The notes below the pieces were generated by a model. It did no database searches and was not told where the DNA came from. It worked only from the letters and a program-made list of their open reading frames with translations. From NCBI GenBank assembly GCA_002502785.1, contig DAQG01000024.1, positions 1 through 64,000 on the forward strand: DNA of 64,000 nucleotides, written 5' to 3'. Positions 54,433 through 62,861 of the stretch are shown here, piece after piece. The stretch's first letter is position 1, and the number at the start of each line of letters is the position of its first letter. The stretch is from Methanothrix harundinacea (GTDB lineage Archaea; Halobacteriota; Methanosarcinia; Methanotrichales; Methanotrichaceae). A program made the translations under genes and the position numbers.

Positions 54433-55515
54433 ATGCTCAAAGATCGCACTCATAAACTCGTCGCGGGCGCCTGGCTCGTGATGGCAATTATCCTGTCGAC
54501 GGGGTTCGCCCAGGCAGCTGACATATCCGACGACCTCAATTCGAGCGTCGAGGCCGCCATCGAAGCTGCAGATGACGCCTCCCTGGAGACGAACGCCACC
54601 GCCATGGCAGAAACGGAGAACATCACCGAAGTCGCCGCTGAAACCGCGAATGATACCGTCGCAACCGAACCGGTAACTTCGACCGAATCCGTCACATCCG
54701 TGGCAGTTGCAATCCCCGCCAATACCGAATACGGAACAGAAAGTGAAGCCGAGAATGAGACCGAGAAGGAGATAGCGCCCGCAAAGGTCGAAGAAGGGAC
54801 CGAAGAGATGGCGGAAGAGATTATTTACACCGTCTGTCTCAACGGTTGTAGCTACTCCTCCATCCAGGCCGCCATCGAGTCTGCGAAGGACGGCGAGGTC
54901 GTGGAGGTGGGGAGCGGAACCTACAACGAGAACGTCGTCGTTAACAAGCCGATCACCCTTCGTGGAGTGAATACCGGCGAGGGTGTTCCTGTGGTGAACG
55001 CCCTGAGGAACGGCAGCACCGTGGTTCTCAGAGCGGACGGGATCGTTCTTGAAGGTCTCTACATCACCAACGCCGGTCCCTGGCCCAGCGCTGGGATCGA
55101 GGTCGTCTCCAACGACAACGTCATCGCCGGAAACGGGGTATGGAACAGCGAATGGGTGGGAATCTATCTCAAGGGCTGCACCAACACCACGATCTCCGAG
55201 TGCATCTCCTCCAACAACGGGAACGACGGCATTCTGGTCTTCAAGGCCCCGGGCAACTTCGTAAGAGATAACGTGGTTAGCAACAATGGCGACGATGGGA
55301 TCCAGATACTGAGCTGTGACAACAACCGGGTCGAGGGCAACGTCGTCGGCAACAATACTGACGTGGGGATCTTCCTGGACACATCTCAGAACTCCGTAGT
55401 TATCGGAAATACCCTCAGCTACAACAACAAAGGTATCGGGCTTCTCAGCTCCGGAATCGACAGGGTAGGGCCCAACCGATTCCTCAATAACGTTCAGGAC
55501 CTGGAACTGGCCTAG
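54433..55515 (+). CDS. secreted right-handed beta-helix (NosD-like) protein
   Basis: 360 residues. A signal peptide (GAWLVMAIILSTGFAQA) leads to a ~110-residue acidic Thr/Glu/Ala-rich linker with many N-glycosylation sequons, then a parallel beta-helix (about 150-350) of the NosD/PbH1 type with repeats such as GNGVWNSEWVGIYLKGCTN and NVVGNNTDVGIFLDTSQNS. Probably a cell-surface carbohydrate-binding or carbohydrate-active protein; no catalytic residues can be assigned. ATG 54433 with AGAGG eight bases upstream is used. Confidence 0.8.
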   Translation: MLKDRTHKLVAGAWLVMAIILSTGFAQAADISDDLNSSVEAAIEAADDASLETNATAMAETENITEVAAETANDTVATEPVTSTESVTSVAVAIPANTEYGTESEAENETEKEIAPAKVEEGTEEMAEEIIYTVCLNGCSYSSIQAAIESAKDGEVVEVGSGTYNENVVVNKPITLRGVNTGEGVPVVNALRNGSTVVLRADGIVLEGLYITNAGPWPSAGIEVVSNDNVIAGNGVWNSEWVGIYLKGCTNTTISECISSNNGNDGILVFKAPGNFVRDNVVSNNGDDGIQILSCDNNRVEGNVVGNNTDVGIFLDTSQNSVVIGNTLSYNNKGIGLLSSGIDRVGPNRFLNNVQDLELA

Positions 55516-55731
55516 ATCCGATCTTCGGATCTCCGGCCACTTCTATTTTTTTTAATTTCAATAAGCTTGGCCTTCAAGTTGAAATTACGAGCTGAAATCA
55601 CAAGCTGGGTCCGCAGAGATATTTCGCCCTCCTTCTAACTTCCAATCGGCGAAATCGAGAAAAGGGCGGGAGACGGACATCAATTGCCTTCGAAACCAAT
55701 TTAACCCACGGATACTACATATTTTGCCGAT

Positions 55732-56913
55732 ATGCTAGATTATTCCGTCAATCAGTTTCTAGAGCTCGCAAAGACTCCGAAGATCGACATCGAGGTCTGC
55801 GACGTCACCCTGAGAGACGGTGAGCAGATGCCCGGCGTCGTCTTCAGGCCCGACGAGAAGCTGGACATCGCCATCAAGCTGAATGAGGTGGGGGTGGAGA
55901 TCATCGAGGCCGGTTTTCCAGTGGTATCGGAGGCGGAGAAGAGGGCGGTCCAGGACGTCTCAAACCTCGGCCTCGACTCCAAGATCTCGGTCCTCTCTCG
56001 GTCCGTCCCCAAAGATGTGGATGCTGCCCTCGACTGCGACGTGGACATGGTCAGCGTTTTCATAGCCACCTCTGACCTCCATCTGAAACACAAGCTCCAC
56101 ATGACATGCGACCAGGCCGTAAAATGCGCCTTTGATACGGTGGAGTATGCAAAAGACCACGGCCTCATAGTCAGGTTTTCGGCAGAGGACGCCACCCGGA
56201 CCGACTTTGAGCTTTTGAAACGGCTCTACAAAAAGGCGGAGGAGTACAAGGCCGACTACGTGAGCATCGCCGATACCGTGGGGATCCTGAACCCCAGGAC
56301 CACCAGCTACCTGGTCAGCGAGATCAAAAAGGATATCAATATTCCGATATGCATGCACTGCCACGACGACCTGGGTATGGCTCTCGCCAACACCCTCGCG
56401 GCGGCGGAGGCCGGGGCAAAACAGCTTCACACTACTGTCAACGGGATAGGGGAGAGGAGCGGGAACACCCCCCTGGAGGAGCTGATGGTGGCCCTCAGGG
56501 TCCATTACGGCGTCGACCGGTACGACACAACAAAGCTCACCCCACTCTCAAAGCTCGTCCAGAGCTACTCGGGAGTGATCATGCCGAAGAACAAGGCAGT
56601 CGTCGGCGAGAACGCCTTCACCCACGAGTCTGGAATCCACGTGGCTGCGGTCCTTGAAGAGCCTCGAACCTACGAGCTTTACTCCCCCGAGATGGTGGGA
56701 TCTTCAAGGAGGATAATAATCGGAAAGCATACGGGAGCCAAGGCCCTCAAGTACATCACCAGGAAGATGGGGTACGACCTGAAAAGGGATGAGATATGCC
56801 TTCTTGCCGAGAAGGTGAAGAGGTGCAGCGAGTTCAAACGCCCCATCTCCTGCGACGAGCTAAGAAAGCTGATACACGATCTAGATATCGAGATAGTCTA
56901 CCCCGACCTCTGA
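55732..56913 (+). CDS. homocitrate/isopropylmalate synthase family (AksA-like)
   Basis: 393 residues, DRE-TIM barrel with EVCDVTLRDGEQMPGVVF, the HCHDDLGMA metal site and GIGERSGN. It lacks the long C-terminal LeuA regulatory domain, like AksA of methanogens, which starts coenzyme B side-chain synthesis by joining acetyl-CoA to 2-oxoacids. Other readings are archaeal LeuA or citramalate synthase. No further genes of the pathway are adjacent. AksA is the preferred but not proven identity. Confidence 0.85.
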   Translation: MLDYSVNQFLELAKTPKIDIEVCDVTLRDGEQMPGVVFRPDEKLDIAIKLNEVGVEIIEAGFPVVSEAEKRAVQDVSNLGLDSKISVLSRSVPKDVDAALDCDVDMVSVFIATSDLHLKHKLHMTCDQAVKCAFDTVEYAKDHGLIVRFSAEDATRTDFELLKRLYKKAEEYKADYVSIADTVGILNPRTTSYLVSEIKKDINIPICMHCHDDLGMALANTLAAAEAGAKQLHTTVNGIGERSGNTPLEELMVALRVHYGVDRYDTTKLTPLSKLVQSYSGVIMPKNKAVVGENAFTHESGIHVAAVLEEPRTYELYSPEMVGSSRRIIIGKHTGAKALKYITRKMGYDLKRDEICLLAEKVKRCSEFKRPISCDELRKLIHDLDIEIVYPDL

Positions 56914-57334
56914 AACTTTGGGGGTTGTGGGGATTGGGGCAACCCGCCCCACCGGATCGTCGGACGTCTCGCGCCGCTCTCTGGGTTTCGAGAGTCGATC
57001 TAATTTTTATGGGGGAGGAACCGTCTTTAAAGGGCCCATACCGTCCTTCCGGAGCTTCGGGGTGGATCCGATAGCGCTGCCGAGTTCTATTCCGGGGCGA
57101 CGGGCTTCGAACTGAGCGATATGCTTGCGGTGCGCCCCGTACACCGTGGCTGGCCACCATCCGGCCAGATCGGGAACGAGGCGCTACGGCCTTTCGTAAT
57201 AATCTTTAATAAATCAGTTGACCGTTACCCATATGTTTGGAGAAACCTGAAACGACCACCATCGTAAAATAGAGGGCAAAGGTTTCCTCAAGGGGCTGAA
57301 CGGATCGGTCACATTTGAGGTGAAGGAGGCGTAC
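56914..57334. other. intergenic region before trkH
   Basis: 421 bases with no supported gene. Contains a GC-rich stretch, TATA-like CTAATTTTTATG near 57000 and ATCTTTAATAAATC near 57208, the latter a likely trkH promoter. Confidence 0.4.
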
Positions 57335-59347
57335 GTGAGGATCAGAGTTTTTCTCAAGGTCTTCGGCACACTGCTGAAGCTGATGGGGGCGTTGATGCTC
57401 ATCCCAGCCGGAGTCTCTCTTGTCTACGGCGAGATTGAGGGGATGATCGCCTTCGTAGTCCCGGCCCTCTTCACCCTCGTCCTCGGCCTTGCCATGGAGC
57501 TTTTGGGAGACGAGGAAGTCCTCTCCAACAAGGAGGGGTTTGCCCTGGTGGCCTTCGGATGGCTGGGGGCGGCCGTCACCGGGGCCCTCCCCTACGTCTT
57601 TTTGGGCCTCAGCCCAATAGATGCCCTCTTCGAGTCGATGTCCGGCTTCACAACAACGGGCGCCACCATCCTCGCCGAGGGCGGAGCCGACGGCCTTTGG
57701 ATCATAAACGCCACTGCTGCCAGTCACAGCCTGGGGGCGACCCTCGCCCATATGGCCTTCCAGAACGGCACCATAAGCTCTGCCGTCAGTTCAGCACACC
57801 TCACGGCGTCAAACATGTCGGCCCTAAACGATACGATCCTCAACAATACAATCTTCAACGCCACCCTCAACAGCACTCTTGTCGGAGGCCAGATCAACGA
57901 GACCCAACTCAGCTCAACCCTGAACGGGCCGATGGATACATACCGCGGCCTACTCTTCTGGAGGTGTTTCACCCAATGGCTCGGCGGGATGGGCATCATC
58001 GTCCTCTTCATAGCGATCCTGCCGAACCTGGGCGTTGCAGGCCGCCAGCTCTTCAAGGCAGAGGTTCCGGGACCGACGGAGGACATGATCCGGCCCAGGA
58101 TCAAGGAGACGGCCAAGATTCTCTGGGGCGTCTACATGGTCCTCACGGCAGCCGGATTTCTGCTTTTAATGATGGCAAAGATGCCGGCATACGATGCGAT
58201 ATGCAACACGTTCTCCACCATATCGACCGGAGGCTTCTCCCCAAGGGTGGACAGCATCGCCTACTACAACGCCCTAGACTTCAACGGTCCCCTCATAGAG
58301 GTGGTAGTGATCGCCTTCATGTTCCTCTCCGGGGCGAACTTCGCCCTCCACTACAGGACGATGTACGTCAACAGGAGGAGCCTGATCAGGGACCCAGAGT
58401 TCAAGTTCTACTCCCTTCTCGTCGTCCTCTCCATCGTCATCGCCATCCTCATCGGCGGGATTGAGAGCAGCTTCTCGGGTGATGGGCCAGATCCTGAAGG
58501 GGTCGGGCTGGCGAGTCTCTACCTCAGGACCGCCGCTTTCCAGGTCGTCTCGATCATCACCACCACCGGCTTTACAACTGCCGACTACGACCTGTGGTCC
58601 GGCCCTGCAAAGCTCATACTATTAATGCTGATGTTCACCGGAGCCTGCACAGGGTCGACGGCTGGAGGGATAAAGCTAGTCAGAATCCTCCTCACGATGA
58701 AGTACGGCCGACGCGAGCTCTTCCAGGCCCTCCACCCGAAGGCCGTGATGGCCGTGAAGCTGAAGGGAAATCCAGTCAAGGAGAACGTCCTCCACTCGAT
58801 CCTGATATTCATCGCCATGTACATCCTGATCTTCGCCGCGGCCACGGTGATCTTCGCTTCGGTCTGTCCTCTTGCTGAGGAAGAGAAGACCCCTGAGGAG
58901 ATAGTTTGCTTCGTATCCGAAGATGGCAGCGGTGGCCAGAAGATCGTATGTTTCGGGTCGGAGGGCTGGAGCGAGTCCGACGAGGTCCTCGGCCTCACCC
59001 CCAAGGAGGGAGGGAACGTCGCCTGTTTCGTCACACCCGAGAACGCCGCAAAGAGGATAGAGGTGGACAGGAGACCCCTCAACCTCTCAGAGGTATACGA
59101 GAAGACGGGGGATATCGTCTGTTTCAGGTCCGGCGACTGCAGCAATATCGACATGGTAAGCGCCGCCTCTGCCGTGGCCACCACCTTGGGAAACGTCGGT
59201 CCCGCCTTCAACCGCTTCGGCCCGACAGACAACTACTCGGAGCTTCCGGGTCTCGGAAAGCTCGTCCTGATCGTCTGCATGTGGATAGGAAGGCTTGAGA
59301 TCCTGACTGTTCTGGTTCTGCTCATCCCCGACTTCTGGAAGAATTGA
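57335..59347 (+). CDS. TrkH-family potassium transporter with large extracellular insertions
   Basis: About 670 residues, longer than the usual ~480. Four pore segments are seen: GFTTTGATIL, STISTGGFSP, TTTGFTTADYD and TTLGNVGPAFNRFG. Insertion 1 (about 75 residues, between the first filter and the next helix) is rich in Asn/Thr sequons (NDTILNNTIFNATLNST). Insertion 2 (about 110 residues, before the fourth filter) repeats a (I/V)xCF motif four times. Both should lie outside the cell. No trkA is nearby. Start: GTG 57335 with GGAGG five bases upstream is preferred over GTG 57320. Confidence 0.9.
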   Translation: MRIRVFLKVFGTLLKLMGALMLIPAGVSLVYGEIEGMIAFVVPALFTLVLGLAMELLGDEEVLSNKEGFALVAFGWLGAAVTGALPYVFLGLSPIDALFESMSGFTTTGATILAEGGADGLWIINATAASHSLGATLAHMAFQNGTISSAVSSAHLTASNMSALNDTILNNTIFNATLNSTLVGGQINETQLSSTLNGPMDTYRGLLFWRCFTQWLGGMGIIVLFIAILPNLGVAGRQLFKAEVPGPTEDMIRPRIKETAKILWGVYMVLTAAGFLLLMMAKMPAYDAICNTFSTISTGGFSPRVDSIAYYNALDFNGPLIEVVVIAFMFLSGANFALHYRTMYVNRRSLIRDPEFKFYSLLVVLSIVIAILIGGIESSFSGDGPDPEGVGLASLYLRTAAFQVVSIITTTGFTTADYDLWSGPAKLILLMLMFTGACTGSTAGGIKLVRILLTMKYGRRELFQALHPKAVMAVKLKGNPVKENVLHSILIFIAMYILIFAAATVIFASVCPLAEEEKTPEEIVCFVSEDGSGGQKIVCFGSEGWSESDEVLGLTPKEGGNVACFVTPENAAKRIEVDRRPLNLSEVYEKTGDIVCFRSGDCSNIDMVSAASAVATTLGNVGPAFNRFGPTDNYSELPGLGKLVLIVCMWIGRLEILTVLVLLIPDFWKN

Positions 59348-59403
59348 CATGATGCAGGTGGAGCGACTTTGACGATCTTGGAGGACGGAAGCTGAATAGA
59401 GAT

Positions 59404-60228
59404 ATGAGGGTGGTCACCCTCAGCGAAAACTCAGCAGGACTGAAGAAAGGCGTGCTAGCAGAGCACGGCTTTTCGGCTTATTTGGAGTATGCAGACTTCA
59501 AGCTGATATTCGATGCAGGCCAGACCACAACCACCGTCCACAACGCCGACTTCCTTGAAATCGACCTTGAGGGAGTTTCAATCGCCCTCAGCCACGGCCA
59601 CTACGACCACACCGGTGGCCTGGTGAACCTCCTCAGAAGGACAGGTCCCGTGACCGTGTACGCCCATCCCGACGTCTTCGCCACCAGATACTTCAGAAGG
59701 AAAGGGGCCCTGAGACAGAACGGGATCCCCTTCGATAGAGTGGATCTGGAGGGGATGGCCGCAGGGTTCAAATTTTCCAGGAGGGCTCAAGAGATCCATC
59801 CTGGCCTCTGGCTCACTGGTGAGGTCCCAAGATTGACGGAGTTTGAAACGGCGAGCGATGACCTGGTCATCACCTCGGAAGATGGCAAGACCACAGTCGA
59901 TCCCCTCCTGGATGACCAGGCCCTGGTCGTGGTCCTGACGAGGGGCCTATTCGTCCTGCTGGGGTGCGCCCACTCGGGGATGATAAACACCCTCGAACAC
60001 GCAAAAGAGGTTACTGGAGTGGACACCATCCTGGGCGTTGCCGGCGGAACCCATCTGGGATTCGGCGGGAAGGTGAAGCTTCAAAAGACGGTGGATGCGC
60101 TCAGAAGTTTCGATCTTGAGATCCTGGCACCGTGCCACTGTACGGGTTTTGCCGCCGCCTCGGCTCTGGCAGCAACGTATCCGGATCAGTTTGTCAACAA
60201 CTCCGTCGGGACGGAGATTGAGCTTTGA
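59404..60228 (+). CDS. metallo-beta-lactamase-fold hydrolase (COG1237-like)
   Basis: 274 residues. The metal site is complete: LSHGHYDHTGGL (HxHxDH), GCAHSGMIN and the terminal PCHCTG. The family includes 7,8-dihydropterin-6-methyl-type synthase-like enzymes of methanogens, which would suit pterin synthesis, but other hydrolase roles are possible. It follows trkH by 56 bases in the same direction. Start ATG 59404 has no strong ribosome-binding site. Confidence 0.8.
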   Translation: MRVVTLSENSAGLKKGVLAEHGFSAYLEYADFKLIFDAGQTTTTVHNADFLEIDLEGVSIALSHGHYDHTGGLVNLLRRTGPVTVYAHPDVFATRYFRRKGALRQNGIPFDRVDLEGMAAGFKFSRRAQEIHPGLWLTGEVPRLTEFETASDDLVITSEDGKTTVDPLLDDQALVVVLTRGLFVLLGCAHSGMINTLEHAKEVTGVDTILGVAGGTHLGFGGKVKLQKTVDALRSFDLEILAPCHCTGFAAASALAATYPDQFVNNSVGTEIEL

Positions 60229-60306
60229 AGGCTCGCCCTCTAACCTGGCGACGAGCCATCGGCATCGAGGGCTGACCTGCGTCGAAAGGTGACCGGCACC
60301 GAAATA

Positions 60307-61806
60307 TCAAGCTCCGGGATCGTATCTCGGACAGATCCCCCGCGCCACCACCAGGGAGACCCCTGACCTTTTCAGCTCCTCAGCCAGGATCTCCTCAATC
60401 GCGTCCCGATCCGAGGGAAGGTCGATGATCCGCAGGTCGGGAACGATCGCCTCTAGGATCGAGGTGATATCGGTGACGGGCTGACCTCCGGTCATCGCCG
60501 CCACATAGTTTTGGAGGAGGACCACAAGAACCTCTCTTTTGTTGTTAACCGAGTCGATGAGGCCCTGAAGGCCCGAGTGACTGAGGGCATAATCGCCGAT
60601 TAGAGCGACCCCCTTCTCCCCGAATCCTGAAGCTACCCCCACCGAGGAGCCGAGGCCGTAGACGACGTCCACCGCCTCCAGGGGCGGCCGGACGGCCCTG
60701 ATGCTGCACCCGGCGTCTCCCGCCACCGGGACCAACAGGTCTCGGACGGCCTCGTAGACCGGCCGGTATGGGCAGTCGTCGCAGACATTTTTCGATCCGG
60801 GCCGGTCTTCGAACTTCTGGGGGGTGGGGTCAGGTCCCGGTGGAGTGCCGGATTCGATCAATTCCAGGGCCCGCTCGATGTCTTTCGCCTCCATCCTCCC
60901 CCAGGGGAGGTGGTCGGTCATCTTCCCGAAGACGTTTTCACACAAATGGAGCCGGGCCTCGATGAAGGGGGTCGGCTCCTCGACGACGAGGATCTTATCG
61001 TGGACTCGGGCAAAATCCTGGATCATCTCCCAGGGGAGGGGGTGGGAATAGCCCGCAACCAACAGGGGAAGTTTCTCATCCAAATTCAGAGCGAGACCAG
61101 CGGGCCTCCCCGAGGCTACGATCCCCAGATCACCGCCGGCGTCCCTCAGGAAGTTGAGGGTGGTGCTTCTGGAGGCGGATATCATCCGCGGCAGGACCTC
61201 GCCCCTGTACCTCTGGTGGCGACCCTTCGAGGTCAGGTCCCAGATCGATCGATCGAAGGTCCCGAATCTGTCCTCGTCCTTTTTCTCAGCACGCCTCGTA
61301 GGCTGGGTCGGAGCAGACTCACCCGCCTCTCCGAACTCGAAGGTGGTTCTGACCATCACCGGGGCTCTGATCTTCTCGGATAGGGCGAAAGCCTCCAAAA
61401 GGGCGGTGCTGAGAAGCTCGGGGCCCGAAGGGTCCAGGACCGGGACTTCGCAGAGGGGGCCGTAGTTTCTCACGTCCATCTCCGCCTGGGACCCCCGAGG
61501 TCCGACGTCCTCGCCCGCCAGGACCACGAGCCCCGCCCCGATGATGTGGGTCGGGGATATCGATAGGGGGTCGGAGAGGAGGTTCGCGCCCAGGTGCTTC
61601 ACCAGGACGATCGATCGCCGTCCTGTGGCCGAGGCTCCAAGGGCCACCTCCATCGCCACCTTCTCGTTAACGGCCATCTGGGCCGTTTTCCCCAGGGCCG
61701 GGATGGCGTCGGTTATCGGGTAGCCCGGAACGTAGATCCGTAGATCGACCCTCTGATCAGAAAGGGCTTCTCGCAGTTCGTCCACGCCAGTCGGCCCGTT
61801 TTTCAC
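60307..61806 (-). CDS. IorA-like TPP enzyme lacking the ferredoxin domain
   Basis: 499 residues. It matches the body of indolepyruvate ferredoxin oxidoreductase alpha (IorA): NEKVAMEVALGASATGRRS with the conserved Glu, and the TPP region GDYALSHSGLQGLIDSVNNK...LLQNYVAAMTGGQP. IorA normally ends with two [4Fe-4S] motifs; here the protein stops at ICPRYDPGA without them. The catalytic Asp-Asn of the TPP motif appears as Gln-Asn. No iorB lies nearby. Start GTG with GAGG seven bases upstream. Activity uncertain. Confidence 0.8.
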   Translation of the reverse strand: MKNGPTGVDELREALSDQRVDLRIYVPGYPITDAIPALGKTAQMAVNEKVAMEVALGASATGRRSIVLVKHLGANLLSDPLSISPTHIIGAGLVVLAGEDVGPRGSQAEMDVRNYGPLCEVPVLDPSGPELLSTALLEAFALSEKIRAPVMVRTTFEFGEAGESAPTQPTRRAEKKDEDRFGTFDRSIWDLTSKGRHQRYRGEVLPRMISASRSTTLNFLRDAGGDLGIVASGRPAGLALNLDEKLPLLVAGYSHPLPWEMIQDFARVHDKILVVEEPTPFIEARLHLCENVFGKMTDHLPWGRMEAKDIERALELIESGTPPGPDPTPQKFEDRPGSKNVCDDCPYRPVYEAVRDLLVPVAGDAGCSIRAVRPPLEAVDVVYGLGSSVGVASGFGEKGVALIGDYALSHSGLQGLIDSVNNKREVLVVLLQNYVAAMTGGQPVTDITSILEAIVPDLRIIDLPSDRDAIEEILAEELKRSGVSLVVARGICPRYDPGA

Positions 61807-61818
61807 AAAACCGCCTCT

Positions 61819-62712
61819 TCAGATCTCGGGCCTCACCGACTCGATGGGCCTCGCGCAGAAGGGGATCGCAGCCAGAGCTCCTATCAGCCCCTGGCCGTCC
61901 AAAACGACCTCTGCGCCGGTCTTTCTCGCCGTCTCGACCGCCAGGTCGTAAGGTATCCGTTCTGTCCTGCAGAGCTGGGAGTAGTCCATCAGGGGCGAGG
62001 GGTCAAACCCTCGATAGACGGCCATCCCGGTGTTCTCTGATACGCTGTACAGCTCGAGAAGGTCCCGGAAGTCCGCCAGCATTCCGTCGGCCTTTCCCGG
62101 AAGGGCTGCGAACTCCACCACCGTGGAGACGCAGTTCTGGGTCTTGGTGGGGACGGGAAAGAGCTGGACGAGGGCGTGGGAGACGTACCTCGCCTCGGGC
62201 CGGTCCACCGCAAGGGAGATGTTGTGGACCAGCGACCAGGTCGCGCCTTCGGTCTTGGAGTCGGTGTCGTCGACGCCGATGACGATCCTCTCCCTCCGCG
62301 GAAGGACGATCGTTCCCCGGCCCACCTTCCCGCCCCCCGACTCCGAGACTGTGCTGCGGAGGACGTCGCCAGCCCTCGACCGTGAGACGGTGGCCCCCAC
62401 CCCGCCGCCACCAAGGCCGGCGTAAGTTATCTCCACCTCGTCCTCCGTCACGATTACCGACTCGATGCCCGCCGACCTCTTGGAGGATGCGAGGTCCAGG
62501 TCCGCCTTCCCGGACCTCACCAGGTACCGAAACCACTCCCCAATGGACCGGGAGCTGATGACGAGGGGGCCTTTCGAGTAATGGTGGAGGGACCAGGCCC
62601 CGCCCCCGTAGCAGGATGACCTCTCCAGAATCTCCACAGCTTCGCCGTCGGGGCTGGTGACGGCGTGAATCTGCCTGTAGACCACGGCATAGGGATCGTC
62701 AAGACTTAGCAC
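61819..62712 (-). CDS. methanogenesis marker protein 11
   Basis: 297 residues. It matches the TIGR03280-type marker 11 by its overall layout and the TiaS-like segment IVIGVDDTDSKTEGATWSL, with ESVIVTEDEVEITYAGLGGGGVG before it. It is found in methanogens and its role is unknown. GTG start with AGGTG seven bases upstream. It precedes the IorA-like gene by 12 bases, so the two may be coupled. Confidence 0.85.
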   Translation of the reverse strand: MLSLDDPYAVVYRQIHAVTSPDGEAVEILERSSCYGGGAWSLHHYSKGPLVISSRSIGEWFRYLVRSGKADLDLASSKRSAGIESVIVTEDEVEITYAGLGGGGVGATVSRSRAGDVLRSTVSESGGGKVGRGTIVLPRRERIVIGVDDTDSKTEGATWSLVHNISLAVDRPEARYVSHALVQLFPVPTKTQNCVSTVVEFAALPGKADGMLADFRDLLELYSVSENTGMAVYRGFDPSPLMDYSQLCRTERIPYDLAVETARKTGAEVVLDGQGLIGALAAIPFCARPIESVRPEI

Positions 62713-62861
62713 GCATGGACACCTCGAATGAACGCATGTAAATCATCAGTTTTCAGATATATGGAGTTCGAACTATAAGATATCGGATCGTGAGGGCTAA
62801 TGTCATGAGACCTCGGATATCACGATGTCGCCGATTATTGGACCTCAGATCGTAATATACC

